A DNA stretch of 64,000 nucleotides from positions 62,001 through 126,000 of the forward strand of contig NZ_JNYD01000003.1 in NCBI RefSeq assembly GCF_000717175.1, read 5' to 3'. Below are positions 25,142 through 34,564 of this stretch, piece by piece (the first letter of the stretch is position 1; each line of letters begins with the position of its first letter). The notes below the pieces were generated by a model. The model was given only the letters and a program-made list of their open reading frames with translations, did no database searches and was not told the DNA's origin. Origin of the DNA: Pseudonocardia autotrophica. Lineage in GTDB: Bacteria > Actinomycetota > Actinomycetes > Mycobacteriales > Pseudonocardiaceae. Made by a program: the position numbers and the translations under genes.

Positions 25142-27646
25142 GTGATTCGGCGGAAGCGGACCGGGATCGCGGTCCTCGTGTCCGGTGCGCTCGCCGCCGG
25201 GGCGCTGGTCGCCGGCCCGGCGCTCGCGGCCGACGGCCCGGCCCCGGACACGGCCGGCCCGGACCTGCTGCGCGCTCCGGCGGTGGACGCGCCGCAGCTG
25301 CAGAACACCGGGATCTGGCACGCCGACCCGATCGGCGTGTGCATGACCAGCGCCTACCGGCACGGCGAGTACGTCCACCAGGGCTGCGTCTACGACGACG
25401 AGGGCGGCGGCACGCAGTGGCGCTGGCCCGACGACACCCTGCTGCGCGCGTACACCTACCCCGAGGACCCGGCGTACCGGCGCAACGCGGCGGACATCGT
25501 CGAGCTGCGGGTCAAGCCCGAGGGCGACGCCACCGCCTTCCGGTTCACGATGAACACGATGACCGACCCCGGGCTCCTGGGTCTGACCCTCGCCCTCGGC
25601 GACTCGGACACCCCGCGCGCGGCGCCGCACGGCGCCAACACGGTGATGCCGGCGGACCGGTTCGTGACGGTGCACGGCACGGAGGGCGACGTCGTCGACG
25701 CGGCCACCGGCGAGGAGCTCGCCGCGCCCGAGGTCGCGGTGGACGCCGAGCGCCGGCAGGTCGAGGTGCGGGTGCCGCACTCGGCCTGGGACCCGGCGGG
25801 TCCCGAGCGGGTGGCCGCGGCGGCCGGGCTCTGGGACGAGGCGGGCGAGGCCTACCTGGTCCCGCAGCTCACCGCGGACGAGACGCACCCCGGTGGCGCG
25901 ATCGCGGGCGACCCCACGCCGTCGGCCTTCTTCGACAGCGCCTTCCGGTTCGACGAGCCCTTCGAGGCGCCGTACCGGGACAACGACCAGAAGCGCGCGA
26001 TCGCCGCGGGCGATCTGTCGCCGTTCTCCGCCGAGGTCGACTTCGGGAAGCTCGCCGACGGCGTCGACGACGAGTCCGGCGTCCCGACCAGCGGCTACCA
26101 GACGCGGATCTTCGCCTCGCACTTCGAGAAGGCGCAGGGGCGGCGGCTGCCGAGCGACCCGGGCGGCCCGCCGCCGGGCTCCGGGACGCAGCAGGGCGGC
26201 ATCCAGACCGGCACCGGCGAGGGCAGCGAGGGCCGGCCGAGCCTGGCCTTCGGCTGGCCGTGCCGGGACGACTGCGTCCCCGACCTGCCGGGCCGGCTGC
26301 AGCGCTACACGGTGTTCGTGCCGGAGGCCCCGGCGCCGGAGCACGGCTATGCGTCGCTCGTCTGGACCAACGGCTACGCGCTGCGGCCCGGGGACGACGT
26401 CGCCGGCGACCGCGACCTGTACCGGCAGTTCGCCGAGCGGCCGGGCAACCCGACGATGGTGATCGACGTCGACGCCCGCGGGCAGGACGAGTGGGGCTAC
26501 GGCGAGTCCGGCGCGGCGGTGTTCGAGGCGATCGCCGACGCCCGCCGGCACTACGACCTCGACACGGAGCGGACCGCGATGGGCGGCTTCTCGTCGGGCG
26601 CCTACATGGCCAACAAGCTGTCGCTGACCTTCCCGGACGTGTTCAACAGAGCCTTCATCTGCGACGGGCTCAACGTGGCGCCGTCGTTCCCCGGCCTCAA
26701 CGGCGTGGCCGACCAGGTGGGGGACACGGCCGGCGCGGACACGCTGACGGTGCACGAGCCGGGCTCGAAGCTGTCCGTGCTGCTGCCGAGCCGGCGCAAC
26801 CAGCCGGTGATGGAGTGGGCAGGGGTCAACGACGACTTCATCCCCTACAACATCACCCGCGAGCGCGCCGACGCCTACGCCGCCGGGGACTACGACTACG
26901 AGTTCTACAGCTGGGTCGGGCTCGCCGCCGAGCACCTCGTGATGTGCAAGAACGGCATGTGGGACAAGGCGACCGGGTGGATGGGCGACGCGCCGCGCGC
27001 CGTCGACCCGCACCACGTGACCTTCGTGCGCAACCCGCTGATGGACGACCCGGAGTCCGGGCTCGTGGCGGACAAGGCCTACTGGCTCTCGGACATCGCG
27101 ACCCGCGGGCCCGAGCTGGGCACGATCGACGTCGTGTCCCGCGGGAAGGGCGTGACCGACGCGGCGCCGCCCGCGCCGGGTCGCGAGCTCGGGGTGGGGG
27201 ACGGGACGTTCTCGCCGGTCAACCCGTACCTGCGCGAGTTCCGGCACCTCGACCCGGCGGCCGAGGCGCCGGCGGAGGACGTGCTCGACGTCCGGTCGGC
27301 CGGTGTCGGCGCGGTCACCGTCGACCCGGGGCGGGCCGGCGTGGACTGCGACGCGGACCTGAACGTGGCCACCGACGGGCCGCTGACGGTGACCCTGGCC
27401 GGCTGCGACCGCACGGAGTCGTTCGACGGCACCGACTCCGGCGGCCCGGCTCGGCCGGAGACCTACGCCCCGGCCGACCCGCTCGCCCCGGTCGGCAACC
27501 CGGCGGCCGGCGCGCCGCTGCCCGCGGAGGTCGGCAACGCCCCGCAGCTCCCGCTGCAGGACCTGCCGCCGCTGCGGTTCCCGCCGAACCAGCCCGGCCA
27601 GGATCCGCGGCCGGGTGACGGGGCGCAGGAGGAACCGCGGGCGTGA
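25142..27646 (+). CDS. Large secreted alpha/beta-hydrolase-fold protein
   Basis: 834 aa. The GTG at 25142 gives a clean Sec signal peptide (basic start, hydrophobic core, cut near ALAADG); a longer frame from 25055 would bury it. Residues about 40-230 form a beta-rich region (FRFTMNTMTDPG, VRVPHSAWDP) resembling glucodextranase-type accessory domains. A hydrolase-like region follows with nucleophile motif GFSSGAY (Ser484). The rest includes WAGVNDDFIPYN and ends in a Pro-rich tail. Probably an extracellular esterase or peptidase; the substrate is not recognised. It has a strong terminator and no operon partner. Confidence 0.72.
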   Translation: MIRRKRTGIAVLVSGALAAGALVAGPALAADGPAPDTAGPDLLRAPAVDAPQLQNTGIWHADPIGVCMTSAYRHGEYVHQGCVYDDEGGGTQWRWPDDTLLRAYTYPEDPAYRRNAADIVELRVKPEGDATAFRFTMNTMTDPGLLGLTLALGDSDTPRAAPHGANTVMPADRFVTVHGTEGDVVDAATGEELAAPEVAVDAERRQVEVRVPHSAWDPAGPERVAAAAGLWDEAGEAYLVPQLTADETHPGGAIAGDPTPSAFFDSAFRFDEPFEAPYRDNDQKRAIAAGDLSPFSAEVDFGKLADGVDDESGVPTSGYQTRIFASHFEKAQGRRLPSDPGGPPPGSGTQQGGIQTGTGEGSEGRPSLAFGWPCRDDCVPDLPGRLQRYTVFVPEAPAPEHGYASLVWTNGYALRPGDDVAGDRDLYRQFAERPGNPTMVIDVDARGQDEWGYGESGAAVFEAIADARRHYDLDTERTAMGGFSSGAYMANKLSLTFPDVFNRAFICDGLNVAPSFPGLNGVADQVGDTAGADTLTVHEPGSKLSVLLPSRRNQPVMEWAGVNDDFIPYNITRERADAYAAGDYDYEFYSWVGLAAEHLVMCKNGMWDKATGWMGDAPRAVDPHHVTFVRNPLMDDPESGLVADKAYWLSDIATRGPELGTIDVVSRGKGVTDAAPPAPGRELGVGDGTFSPVNPYLREFRHLDPAAEAPAEDVLDVRSAGVGAVTVDPGRAGVDCDADLNVATDGPLTVTLAGCDRTESFDGTDSGGPARPETYAPADPLAPVGNPAAGAPLPAEVGNAPQLPLQDLPPLRFPPNQPGQDPRPGDGAQEEPRA

Positions 27647-27664
27647 CCGCCTGACCCCGCACGA

Positions 27665-27697
27665 CGCCCTCGCCCGCGGCTCCCGCGGGCGAGGGCG
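27665..27697 (+). terminator. Strong terminator after the secreted hydrolase gene
   Basis: CGCCCTCGCCCGCG and CGCGGGCGAGGGCG form a perfect 14-bp stem with a 5-nt loop, 19 nt after the stop and followed by a T-rich stretch. The best terminator in the window. Confidence 0.85.
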
Positions 27698-27811
27698 CAT
27701 GTGTTGTGTGTTGCTGTGCGGTGCCGGTCGTCGTCGACCCGTTGCCTGCGAGGCGGGCGCCGCGGAGGGGCCCGCCCCGTGGCCCCGGCCCGATGATCTC
27801 CGGCCCGCCGC

Positions 27812-28528
27812 TCAGGCCTTGAGCAGGGCCTCGGCCAGACCGGCGGGCTCGGTGAAGCAGGCCTCGTGGCTGCCGGGGGCGGCGAGCGGGGTGACCCCGA
27901 GCCTGCCGGCGAACCGGTCCCAGCCGTACTCGCCCGGTGGCAGGGCGACGTCCTCGCTGCTCAGCACGTAGGCGACCGGCACGCCCAGTGCTGCCGGGTC
28001 GAGCGGCTCGACGGTCTCGGTGAAGTACTGGAAGGGCTGCGGCACCATCAGCGCGTGGACGGCCCGCTGGACCTCCTCCGGTGCGTCGTTCATGAACGCG
28101 GCCTGCCAGACCTCGAACGGCATCGCCACGGAGTTCGTGCCGGACGCCTGGGCGAGCTGCGTGAACAGCTCCTGGTACTGCGGCGGCACCTCGTCGTAGA
28201 GCGAGCGGCCCGCGGCGGGCACGAAGGCGCTCCAGTACACGACCTTGCGCAGCCGGCCGGACAGCCGCGGCGCCGCGCCGGTGATCACGTACCCGCCCCA
28301 GCTGTGCCCGACGAGCGTGACGTCCCGCAGGTCCTCCCGCTCGACCAGGTCGACGACGGCGTCGACGACGTCCGCGAGGTGGTACCGGGTCGGGTCGTCG
28401 CCGTCGTGCAGGCCCGGGAGGGTCGGGGTGAGCACGCGGTGGCCCGCGGCCCGCAGGTGCTCGGCCACGGGTCGCCAGGCCCAGCCGCCGTGCCAGGCGC
28501 CGGTGATCAGCACGAAGGTCTCGGACAT
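27812..28528 (-). CDS. Alpha/beta hydrolase (hydroxynitrile lyase/methylesterase-like)
   Basis: 238 aa. Nucleophile elbow GHSWGGY (Ser76); oxyanion region TGAWHGGWAW near residues 9-18 and late histidine in PGSHEACF match the plant SABP2/hydroxynitrile lyase-like bacterial branch, which includes methyl-salicylate esterases. It lies next to the salicylate-degradation operon, divergent from its PaaX-type regulator, so hydrolysis of an aryl ester to feed that pathway is an attractive but unproven role. ATG at 28528 has GAGGAG upstream. Confidence 0.85.
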   Translation of the reverse strand: MSETFVLITGAWHGGWAWRPVAEHLRAAGHRVLTPTLPGLHDGDDPTRYHLADVVDAVVDLVEREDLRDVTLVGHSWGGYVITGAAPRLSGRLRKVVYWSAFVPAAGRSLYDEVPPQYQELFTQLAQASGTNSVAMPFEVWQAAFMNDAPEEVQRAVHALMVPQPFQYFTETVEPLDPAALGVPVAYVLSSEDVALPPGEYGWDRFAGRLGVTPLAAPGSHEACFTEPAGLAEALLKA

Positions 28529-28710
28529 CGGGTGCTCCTCGTCGAGTGGGGTGCGCACATCCTGGTGAGCGCTCCCCGTACGTGTCAATCACGCGCCGGT
28601 CGGCAGGAGATCGGCGCGGCTCGCCGGTGATCGCGTCGTCGACGAGGGCGCCCGGGGTGGGACACTGGGGCCTGGCGCACGGCGTCCGTGCGCGCGGGGG
28701 AGGTGGGTTC

Positions 28711-29532
28711 GTGAAGGCGCGGTCACTGGTCTTCGACCTGTTCGGCGACTACCTGCGCTACCGGGGCGGGGAGGCCCGGCTGCGCAGCCTCGTGTCGCTG
28801 ATGGGGTGCTTCGACGTCCCCGAGCCCACGGTCCGGGTCGTGGTGACCCGGTTGCGCAAGGAGGGCTGGCTGTCCAGCCGCCGGGACGGCCGCGAGACGG
28901 TCTACGCCCTCACCGACGCCGCCTGGGCGCTGCTCGACGAGGGGCGCGAGCGCATCTTCCACCGTGCCCAGGGCCCGTGGGACGGGCAGTGGCACATGGT
29001 CATCTACTCGGTGCCCGAGACCGAGCGGGGGCTCCGCGAACAGCTGCGCAAGAAGCTCGCGTGGTTCGGGTTCGGGCCGCTGTCCTCGGCGGTCTGGCTG
29101 AGCCCGCACGACCGCACCGGGCTGGTCCGCGAGGCCTTCGCCGACGAGCCGGCCGTGCAGCTCGACGTCTTCCGCTCGCGGTCGGCCGGGCCCGCGGCGG
29201 ACCGGGACATCGCCGCCCGGTCCTGGGACCTCGCGGGCCTGGACCGCGCCTACGCGGAGCTGCTCGAGACCTACCGGCCCCGGCTCGCCGCGTACCGCGC
29301 GGGCGAGCTGCAGGGCGCCGACGCGCTGGTCGAGCGGATGAACCTGATCCACGACTACCGCCGCTTCCCGTTCCGCGACCCGGACCTGCCGCCCGAGCTG
29401 CTCCCGGAGGGCTGGAGCGGGCGGCTCGCCCACGAGGTGTTCCTCGAGGCCCACGGGCTGCTGCGAGGGCCCGCCGAGGCCTGTGTGGACGCGCTCACCG
29501 GGGCGGCGATGCCGGAGGAGGAGGCGGGTTAG
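28711..29532 (+). CDS. PaaX-family transcriptional regulator
   Basis: 273 aa. An N-terminal winged helix (about 20-75: RVVVTRLRKEGWLSSRRDGRETVYALT) is followed by the PaaX middle domain (WDGQWHMVIYSVPE) and C-terminal domain (LIHDYRRFPFRDPDLPPELLPEGW). PaaX proteins repress phenylacetate genes and release DNA on binding the aryl-CoA ester. Here the salicylate operon downstream suggests salicylyl-CoA as effector; that is inference. The GTG at 28711 follows GGGGGAGG. Confidence 0.9.
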   Translation: MKARSLVFDLFGDYLRYRGGEARLRSLVSLMGCFDVPEPTVRVVVTRLRKEGWLSSRRDGRETVYALTDAAWALLDEGRERIFHRAQGPWDGQWHMVIYSVPETERGLREQLRKKLAWFGFGPLSSAVWLSPHDRTGLVREAFADEPAVQLDVFRSRSAGPAADRDIAARSWDLAGLDRAYAELLETYRPRLAAYRAGELQGADALVERMNLIHDYRRFPFRDPDLPPELLPEGWSGRLAHEVFLEAHGLLRGPAEACVDALTGAAMPEEEAG

Positions 29533-29563
29533 CCCCGTCACCCCGCTCATTAGTTACATGATC

Positions 29564-29593
29564 TGGACGGTCGTCGGCTGCGCGTTGTAGCGT
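29564..29593 (+). promoter_or_regulatory. Possible promoter of the salicylate operon
   Basis: TGGACG and TAGCGT separated by 18 nt, 52 nt before the transporter start. It lies just after an AT-rich patch (29549-29562, TTAGTTACATGAT core) that is unusual for this GC-rich sequence and could hold a regulator site. Confidence 0.35.
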
Positions 29594-29644
29594 GAGGTTC
29601 GCACCCGCCACGGCGGCGGTGTGCGTTCACCGACGAGGAGCGTG

Positions 29645-31039
29645 GTGCCCGTGTCACGGACGGCAGGACCGACCACCCCCCGGTCCGGACTCGTCGTGGT
29701 CGCCCTGTGCTTCCTGACGATCGTCTTCGACGGCTACGACCTGATCGTCTACGGCTCGGCCGTGCCGAGCCTGCTGGCCGAGCCGGGCTGGGACCTGGGA
29801 CCGGCGCAGGCCGGCGCCATCGGCAGCTACGCCCTGGCCGGCATGCTGATCGGCGCGCTCGGCGCCGGCGCGGTCACGGACGCGATCGGGCGCCGCCGGA
29901 TCATGCTGGTCGGCATCACCTGGTTCTCGGTGCTGATGGTGGCCTGCGCCTTCGCCCCGAGCCCCGGCGCGCTCGGCCTGTTGCGCTTCCTCGCCGGGCT
30001 GGGGCTCGGCGGCGTCATCCCGTCGGCGATCGCGCTGACCGTCGAGTACGCCCCGCGCGGCCGCCGGCAGCTCTACAACGCCCTGATGTTCGCCGGCTAC
30101 TCGGTGGGTGGCGTCCTCGCGGCGGTCCTCGCGCTGCTGCTGGCCGCCGACCACGGCTGGCGCCCGCTGCTGGCCATCGGCGCCGCACCGCTCGTCGTCG
30201 TGCTGCCGCTGGCCTGGCGGTTCCTGCCCGAGTCCGTGGGCTACCTGCTCGCGAAGGGCCGCGACGACGAGGCGGCGGCGCTCGCGGCCCGGTACGGCGT
30301 GGACCTGTCCGCCCTGCGCGAGGAGCGAGCGGCGGCCGCGGACACGGCCGGACCGAAGGCCCTGTTCCGCCGGGGCGCCCTCGCCGCCACGGTGCTGTTC
30401 GGCGCGGCCAGCTTCTGCGGACTGCTGCTGGTCTACGGGCTGAACACCTGGCTGCCGCAGATCATGCGGCAGGCCGGCTACCCGCTCGGGTCGGCGCTGA
30501 CCTTCCTGCTCGTGCTCAACGTCGGGGCCGTGGTGGGTGCCGTCGTCGCCTCGCTGCTGGCGGACCGGTTCGGCCCGAAGCCGGTCACCGTGGCCGCGTT
30601 CCTGCTGGCCACGGCCTGCCTGGTGGTGCTGAGCCAGCGCGTCGACACCGGGCTGCTGCTCGTGGCGGTCGCCGTGGCCGGGCTCGGCAGCGTGGGCACG
30701 CAGATCCTGGTCAACGGGTACGTGGCCGTGCACCACCCGGCCGCGGTGCGGGCCACCGCGTTCGGCTGGGCGCTCGGGGTCGGCCGGGCCGGCGCGATCG
30801 TCGGGCCGCTGTTCGGCGGGTGGGTGCTGGCCTCGGGCATCGGGTTCGAGTGGAACTTCTACGGGTTCGCGGTGCCCGCGCTCGCGGGTGCGCTGCTCAT
30901 CGCCCTGGTCCCGCGGCGGCGGGGCGACGGGCCGGCCGCGGTCCCGTCCGGACACGTCACGGGCGCGACGACCACGGGCACGACGACCACGGGCACGACG
31001 GAGACCGCGGGCACCACGAAGGAGGAGACGACGGCATGA
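29645..31039 (+). CDS. MFS aromatic-acid transporter
   Basis: 464 aa, 12 helices, with the aromatic acid:H+ symporter features DGYDLIVYGS in helix 1 and GALGAGAVTDAIGRRRIM after helix 2. It likely imports salicylate or gentisate for the operon it leads. Several adjacent GTG codons (29642, 29645, 29651) follow the GAGGAG site; the middle one is used. The last 28 residues are a Thr/Gly-rich tail encoded by short repeats. The stop overlaps the next ATG. Confidence 0.9.
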   Translation: MPVSRTAGPTTPRSGLVVVALCFLTIVFDGYDLIVYGSAVPSLLAEPGWDLGPAQAGAIGSYALAGMLIGALGAGAVTDAIGRRRIMLVGITWFSVLMVACAFAPSPGALGLLRFLAGLGLGGVIPSAIALTVEYAPRGRRQLYNALMFAGYSVGGVLAAVLALLLAADHGWRPLLAIGAAPLVVVLPLAWRFLPESVGYLLAKGRDDEAAALAARYGVDLSALREERAAAADTAGPKALFRRGALAATVLFGAASFCGLLLVYGLNTWLPQIMRQAGYPLGSALTFLLVLNVGAVVGAVVASLLADRFGPKPVTVAAFLLATACLVVLSQRVDTGLLLVAVAVAGLGSVGTQILVNGYVAVHHPAAVRATAFGWALGVGRAGAIVGPLFGGWVLASGIGFEWNFYGFAVPALAGALLIALVPRRRGDGPAAVPSGHVTGATTTGTTTTGTTETAGTTKEETTA

Positions 31040-32133
31040 CCACCGCACCGGAGATCACCCCGCAGGAGCAGGTGCAGCTCGACGAGCTGTACGCGGCCTT
31101 CGCCGCCGCGCACATGACGCCGCTGTGGACGCAGATCGGCGGCCTGATGCCGACCAGCCCGCGGCCGGACTCGGTGCCGTTCCTGTGGCGCTGGTCCACC
31201 CTGCTGCCGCTGGCCGAGAAGGCCGGCGAGCTGGTGCCCGTCGGCCGGGGCGGGGAGCGCCGCGCGATCGCGCTGGCCAACCCCGGCCTGCCGGGCACCC
31301 CGTACGCCACCCCGACGCTGTGGGCGGCGATCCAGTACCTCGGCCCGCGCGAGGAGGCGCCCGCGCACCGCCACACCCAGACCGCGTTCCGGTTCGTGGT
31401 GGAGGGCGAGGGGGTGTGGACCAACGTCGAGGGCGACCCGGTCGCGATGCGGCGCGGGGACCTGTTGCTCACCCCGGGCATGCACTTCCACGAGCACCAC
31501 AACACCACCGACCACCCGATGGCCTGGATCGACGGCCTGGACATCCCGTTGGTCCGCACCCTCGACGCCGGGTTCTTCGAGTTCGGCCCGGACGTGCTGG
31601 CCACCAAGGAGACCCCCGAGGTCTCGCGCAACGAGCGGCTGTGGGGCCACCCCGGGCTCACGCCGGTCGGTGCACCCGCGCCGAAGGCGTCCCCGCTGAT
31701 GGCCTACCGCTGGGAGCACACCGACGCCGCCCTGACCGCCCAGCTGGAGCTGGAGCGCGAGGGGTACCCCGGTGTCGTCGAGCCCGGGCACGCCGTCGTC
31801 CGGTTCACCAACCCCGCGACGGCCGGGGACTGCCTGTCCACCATGCGCTGCGAGATGCACCGGCTGCGCGCCGGCACCTCCACCGCGCTGACCCGGACCG
31901 CGGGGTCCTCGGTCTGGCAGGTCTTCGAGGGCTCGGGCGTGGTGACCGTCGGCGACGAGCGCTATGAGGTCGGCCGCGGCGACCTGTTCTGCGTGCCCTC
32001 CTGGGCCGGGCTCGCGTTCGACACCGACTCCGGGCTCGACGCCTTCCGCTACTCCGACGACCCCGTCTTCGAGGCCCTCGGCTTGTCCCGCACCGAAAGC
32101 ACTGCCCGCACCGCACGAGAGGACCGTTCGTGA
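31036..32133 (+). CDS. Gentisate 1,2-dioxygenase
   Basis: 365 aa bicupin enzyme that cleaves gentisate to maleylpyruvate. The N-terminal cupin has Fe(II) ligand histidines 111 and 113 (APAHRHTQTAFRFVVEG) and a third histidine near 150-152 (MHFHEHH). The second cupin (about 260-350) keeps the fold. Length is normal. ATGA overlap with the transporter shows translational coupling. It corresponds to SdgD of the Streptomyces salicylate pathway. Confidence 0.93.
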   Translation: MTTAPEITPQEQVQLDELYAAFAAAHMTPLWTQIGGLMPTSPRPDSVPFLWRWSTLLPLAEKAGELVPVGRGGERRAIALANPGLPGTPYATPTLWAAIQYLGPREEAPAHRHTQTAFRFVVEGEGVWTNVEGDPVAMRRGDLLLTPGMHFHEHHNTTDHPMAWIDGLDIPLVRTLDAGFFEFGPDVLATKETPEVSRNERLWGHPGLTPVGAPAPKASPLMAYRWEHTDAALTAQLELEREGYPGVVEPGHAVVRFTNPATAGDCLSTMRCEMHRLRAGTSTALTRTAGSSVWQVFEGSGVVTVGDERYEVGRGDLFCVPSWAGLAFDTDSGLDAFRYSDDPVFEALGLSRTESTARTAREDRS

Positions 32134-32978
32134 AGCTCGCGACCATCCGGACCACCACCGGCACCGCCGCCGTCCGCGTCGACCCCGACGCCGCCGTCGA
32201 GCTGGGGGCCGCGGACCTGGGCGAGTTCCTGGCCCGCCCGGACTGGCAGGCCGCGGCGGGGGCCGCGGACGGCCCGCGGCACGACCTCGCCGGGCTGGAC
32301 TACGCGACGCTGGTCCCGCGCCCGGAGAAGGTCTTCTGCGTCGGGCTGAACTACCGCACGCACATCCTGGAGATGGGCCGCGAGCTGCCGGAGTACCCGA
32401 CGCTGTTCGCGAAGTTCGCCCGGGCGCTGGTCGGCGCCTACGACCCGGTCGAGCTGCCCGCGGGGTCGGAGCAGGTGGACTGGGAGGCCGAGCTCGGCGT
32501 CGTGATCGGCGCCGAGGTCCGGCACGCCGACGCGAAGCAGGCGGCCGCGGCGATCGCCGGGTACACGGTGGTCAACGACGTGACCGCCCGGGACTTCCAG
32601 TACCGGTCCGTGGAGTGGTTGCAGGGCAAGACCTTCGAGCGCAGCACGCCGGTGGGCCCGTGGCTGGTGGTGGACGAGGGCGCCCCGGGGGAGATCTCCT
32701 GCGAGGTCGACGGCGACGTGGTCCAGAAGGCCGACACCGCGGATCTCGTGTTCTCCCCGGCCGACCTGGTCGCCTACATCTCCCAGGTGATCACGCTGGT
32801 GCCGGGCGACATCATCGCCACCGGCACGCCGGGCGGTGTCGGGCACGCCCGCAAGCCCCCGCGCTACCTGGCCGAGGGCTCGACGCTCGTCACGCGCATC
32901 GAGGGGCTGGGGGAGCAGCGCAACACGACGGTCGCCACCGGGTCGCTCGCGGGCCCGGGCCTCGGAACGGGACACTGA
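32130..32978 (+). CDS. Fumarylpyruvate hydrolase (FAH family)
   Basis: 282 aa. The FAH-family metal site is present: Glu119 and Glu121 (DWEAELGVVIG) and Asp150 (NDVTARDFQ). In this operon it should split fumarylpyruvate into fumarate and pyruvate, the last step of the gentisate route after the mycothiol-dependent isomerase. The GTG start overlaps the dioxygenase stop (GTGA). Direct hydrolysis of maleylpyruvate is a less likely alternative since the isomerase is present. Confidence 0.9.
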   Translation: MKLATIRTTTGTAAVRVDPDAAVELGAADLGEFLARPDWQAAAGAADGPRHDLAGLDYATLVPRPEKVFCVGLNYRTHILEMGRELPEYPTLFAKFARALVGAYDPVELPAGSEQVDWEAELGVVIGAEVRHADAKQAAAAIAGYTVVNDVTARDFQYRSVEWLQGKTFERSTPVGPWLVVDEGAPGEISCEVDGDVVQKADTADLVFSPADLVAYISQVITLVPGDIIATGTPGGVGHARKPPRYLAEGSTLVTRIEGLGEQRNTTVATGSLAGPGLGTGH

Positions 32979-34564
32979 TGCGGATCGCCGTCGCGGGGGG
33001 CGGTCCGGGCGGGCTGTTCTTCGCCACCCTGATCCGGCGGGCGGACCCGTCGATCGAGGTCACGGTGTTCGAGCGCAACCGGGCCGACGACACGTTCGGC
33101 TTCGGCGTGGTGTTCTCCGACCGCACGCTGGCCGGGATCCACGAGGCCGACCCGGTGCTGCGGCAGGCGCTGACCGAGCACGGCCGGCACTGGGACGAGA
33201 TCGAGGTCCGGCTCAAGGGTGAGCGGATCCGCTGCGGCGGCAACGGCATGGCCGCCGTGGTGCGCAAGACGCTGCTGGCGCTGATGCAGGCCCGCGCCCG
33301 GGACGTCGGCGCCGACCTGCGGTTCTCCACGGAGGTCACCCTCGACGAGCTCGCCGGCTACGACCTGGTCGTGGCCGCGGACGGGACCGGCTCGAGGATC
33401 CGCGAGCAGCTCGACGCCGACCTCGGCGTGGAGGTCGAGATCGCGACGGCGAAGTTCATCTGGTTCGGCACGGACTACCTGTTCGACGGGCTGACCTTCG
33501 TGCACGAGCGCAGCCCCGACGGCGTGTTCGCCGTGCACGGCTACCCGATCTCCGACGAGATGTCGACCTTCATCGTGGAGACGGACGAGGCGTCCTGGCG
33601 GCGGGCCGGGCTCGACGAGTTCGACGTGACCCGGCCGCCTGGCGAGAGCGACCTGATCTCCAGGGAGTACCTGGAGAAGCTGTTCGCCGACCAGATCGAC
33701 GGGAAGCGGCTGCTGGTCAACAACTCCCGCTGGGGCAACTTCCGCACGCGCCGGACCAGCCGGTGGCACGCGCTGCGGCCGCGCCCCGTGGCCCTCCTCG
33801 GCGACGCCGTGCACACCGCCCACTTCTCGGTGGGCTCGGGCACGAAGATGGCGATGGAGGACGCGGTCGCGCTGTCCGCGGCGCTCGCCGCGCACCCGGA
33901 CGACCTCCCGGCGGCGCTCGCGGCGTACGAGGAGGCCGCGCAGCCGTCCGTCCGGAAGATCCAGGACTCCGCGCGGCCGAGCCTGGCCTGGTGGGAGCAC
34001 TTCGGCGAGTACCACGACGCCTTCGAGCCGTGGCAGTTCGCGTACCACTTCCTCTCCCGCAGCATCACCGACGCGCGGCTGGCGAGGCGGGACCCGGAGT
34101 TCGTCGCCGCCGGCCACCGCGGCTGGGTCGGCGCGCACGGTGCGGAGCCGCTCGACACGCCGTTCGCGCGCGGGGGCTGGTCCACGCCGGGCCGCCTGGT
34201 CCGGGTCTCGACTGACGAGGGCGGGCCGGTCGCGGTCGAGGGCACCCTGCCGCTCGCGGAGCACGCGGACTCCGGGCCGTGGGGCGCACTCGTCGCCGCC
34301 CCGGAGACCGAGGCCGGCCTGCCGGACGTGTTCGCGCGGCTCACCGCGCTCGCGCGCCTCGACACCCCGCCGGTCCTCGTGGCCGTGCACGGCGGCACCG
34401 CGCTGACCCGCACGTTGACCTGCGAGCAGGCCCGCCTGCAGAACGGGCTCCCGGCGCTGCTCGTCGAACCGGCTGACGACGCCGACGACGACGGGCGGGC
34501 GCGGGACCGCGCGCTCACCACGGTGCTCTCCGGCCGCGCCGACCTCGTGGGGGTGCCGGCGTGA
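32978..34564 (+). CDS. Salicylyl-CoA 5-hydroxylase-like FAD monooxygenase
   Basis: 528 aa. N-terminal FAD motif GGGPGGL (7-13), a FAD/NADPH-binding GD motif LLGDAVHTAHFSVGSG (Asp276), and a C-terminal extension of about 150 residues. The FSVGSGTKMAMEDA stretch is typical of the aryl-CoA hydroxylase branch (SdgC; 2-aminobenzoyl-CoA monooxygenase). It would hydroxylate salicylyl-CoA to gentisyl-CoA. The start overlaps the upstream stop (TGATG). No thioesterase gene is in the operon, so release of gentisate is spontaneous or done elsewhere. Confidence 0.87.
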   Translation: MRIAVAGGGPGGLFFATLIRRADPSIEVTVFERNRADDTFGFGVVFSDRTLAGIHEADPVLRQALTEHGRHWDEIEVRLKGERIRCGGNGMAAVVRKTLLALMQARARDVGADLRFSTEVTLDELAGYDLVVAADGTGSRIREQLDADLGVEVEIATAKFIWFGTDYLFDGLTFVHERSPDGVFAVHGYPISDEMSTFIVETDEASWRRAGLDEFDVTRPPGESDLISREYLEKLFADQIDGKRLLVNNSRWGNFRTRRTSRWHALRPRPVALLGDAVHTAHFSVGSGTKMAMEDAVALSAALAAHPDDLPAALAAYEEAAQPSVRKIQDSARPSLAWWEHFGEYHDAFEPWQFAYHFLSRSITDARLARRDPEFVAAGHRGWVGAHGAEPLDTPFARGGWSTPGRLVRVSTDEGGPVAVEGTLPLAEHADSGPWGALVAAPETEAGLPDVFARLTALARLDTPPVLVAVHGGTALTRTLTCEQARLQNGLPALLVEPADDADDDGRARDRALTTVLSGRADLVGVPA

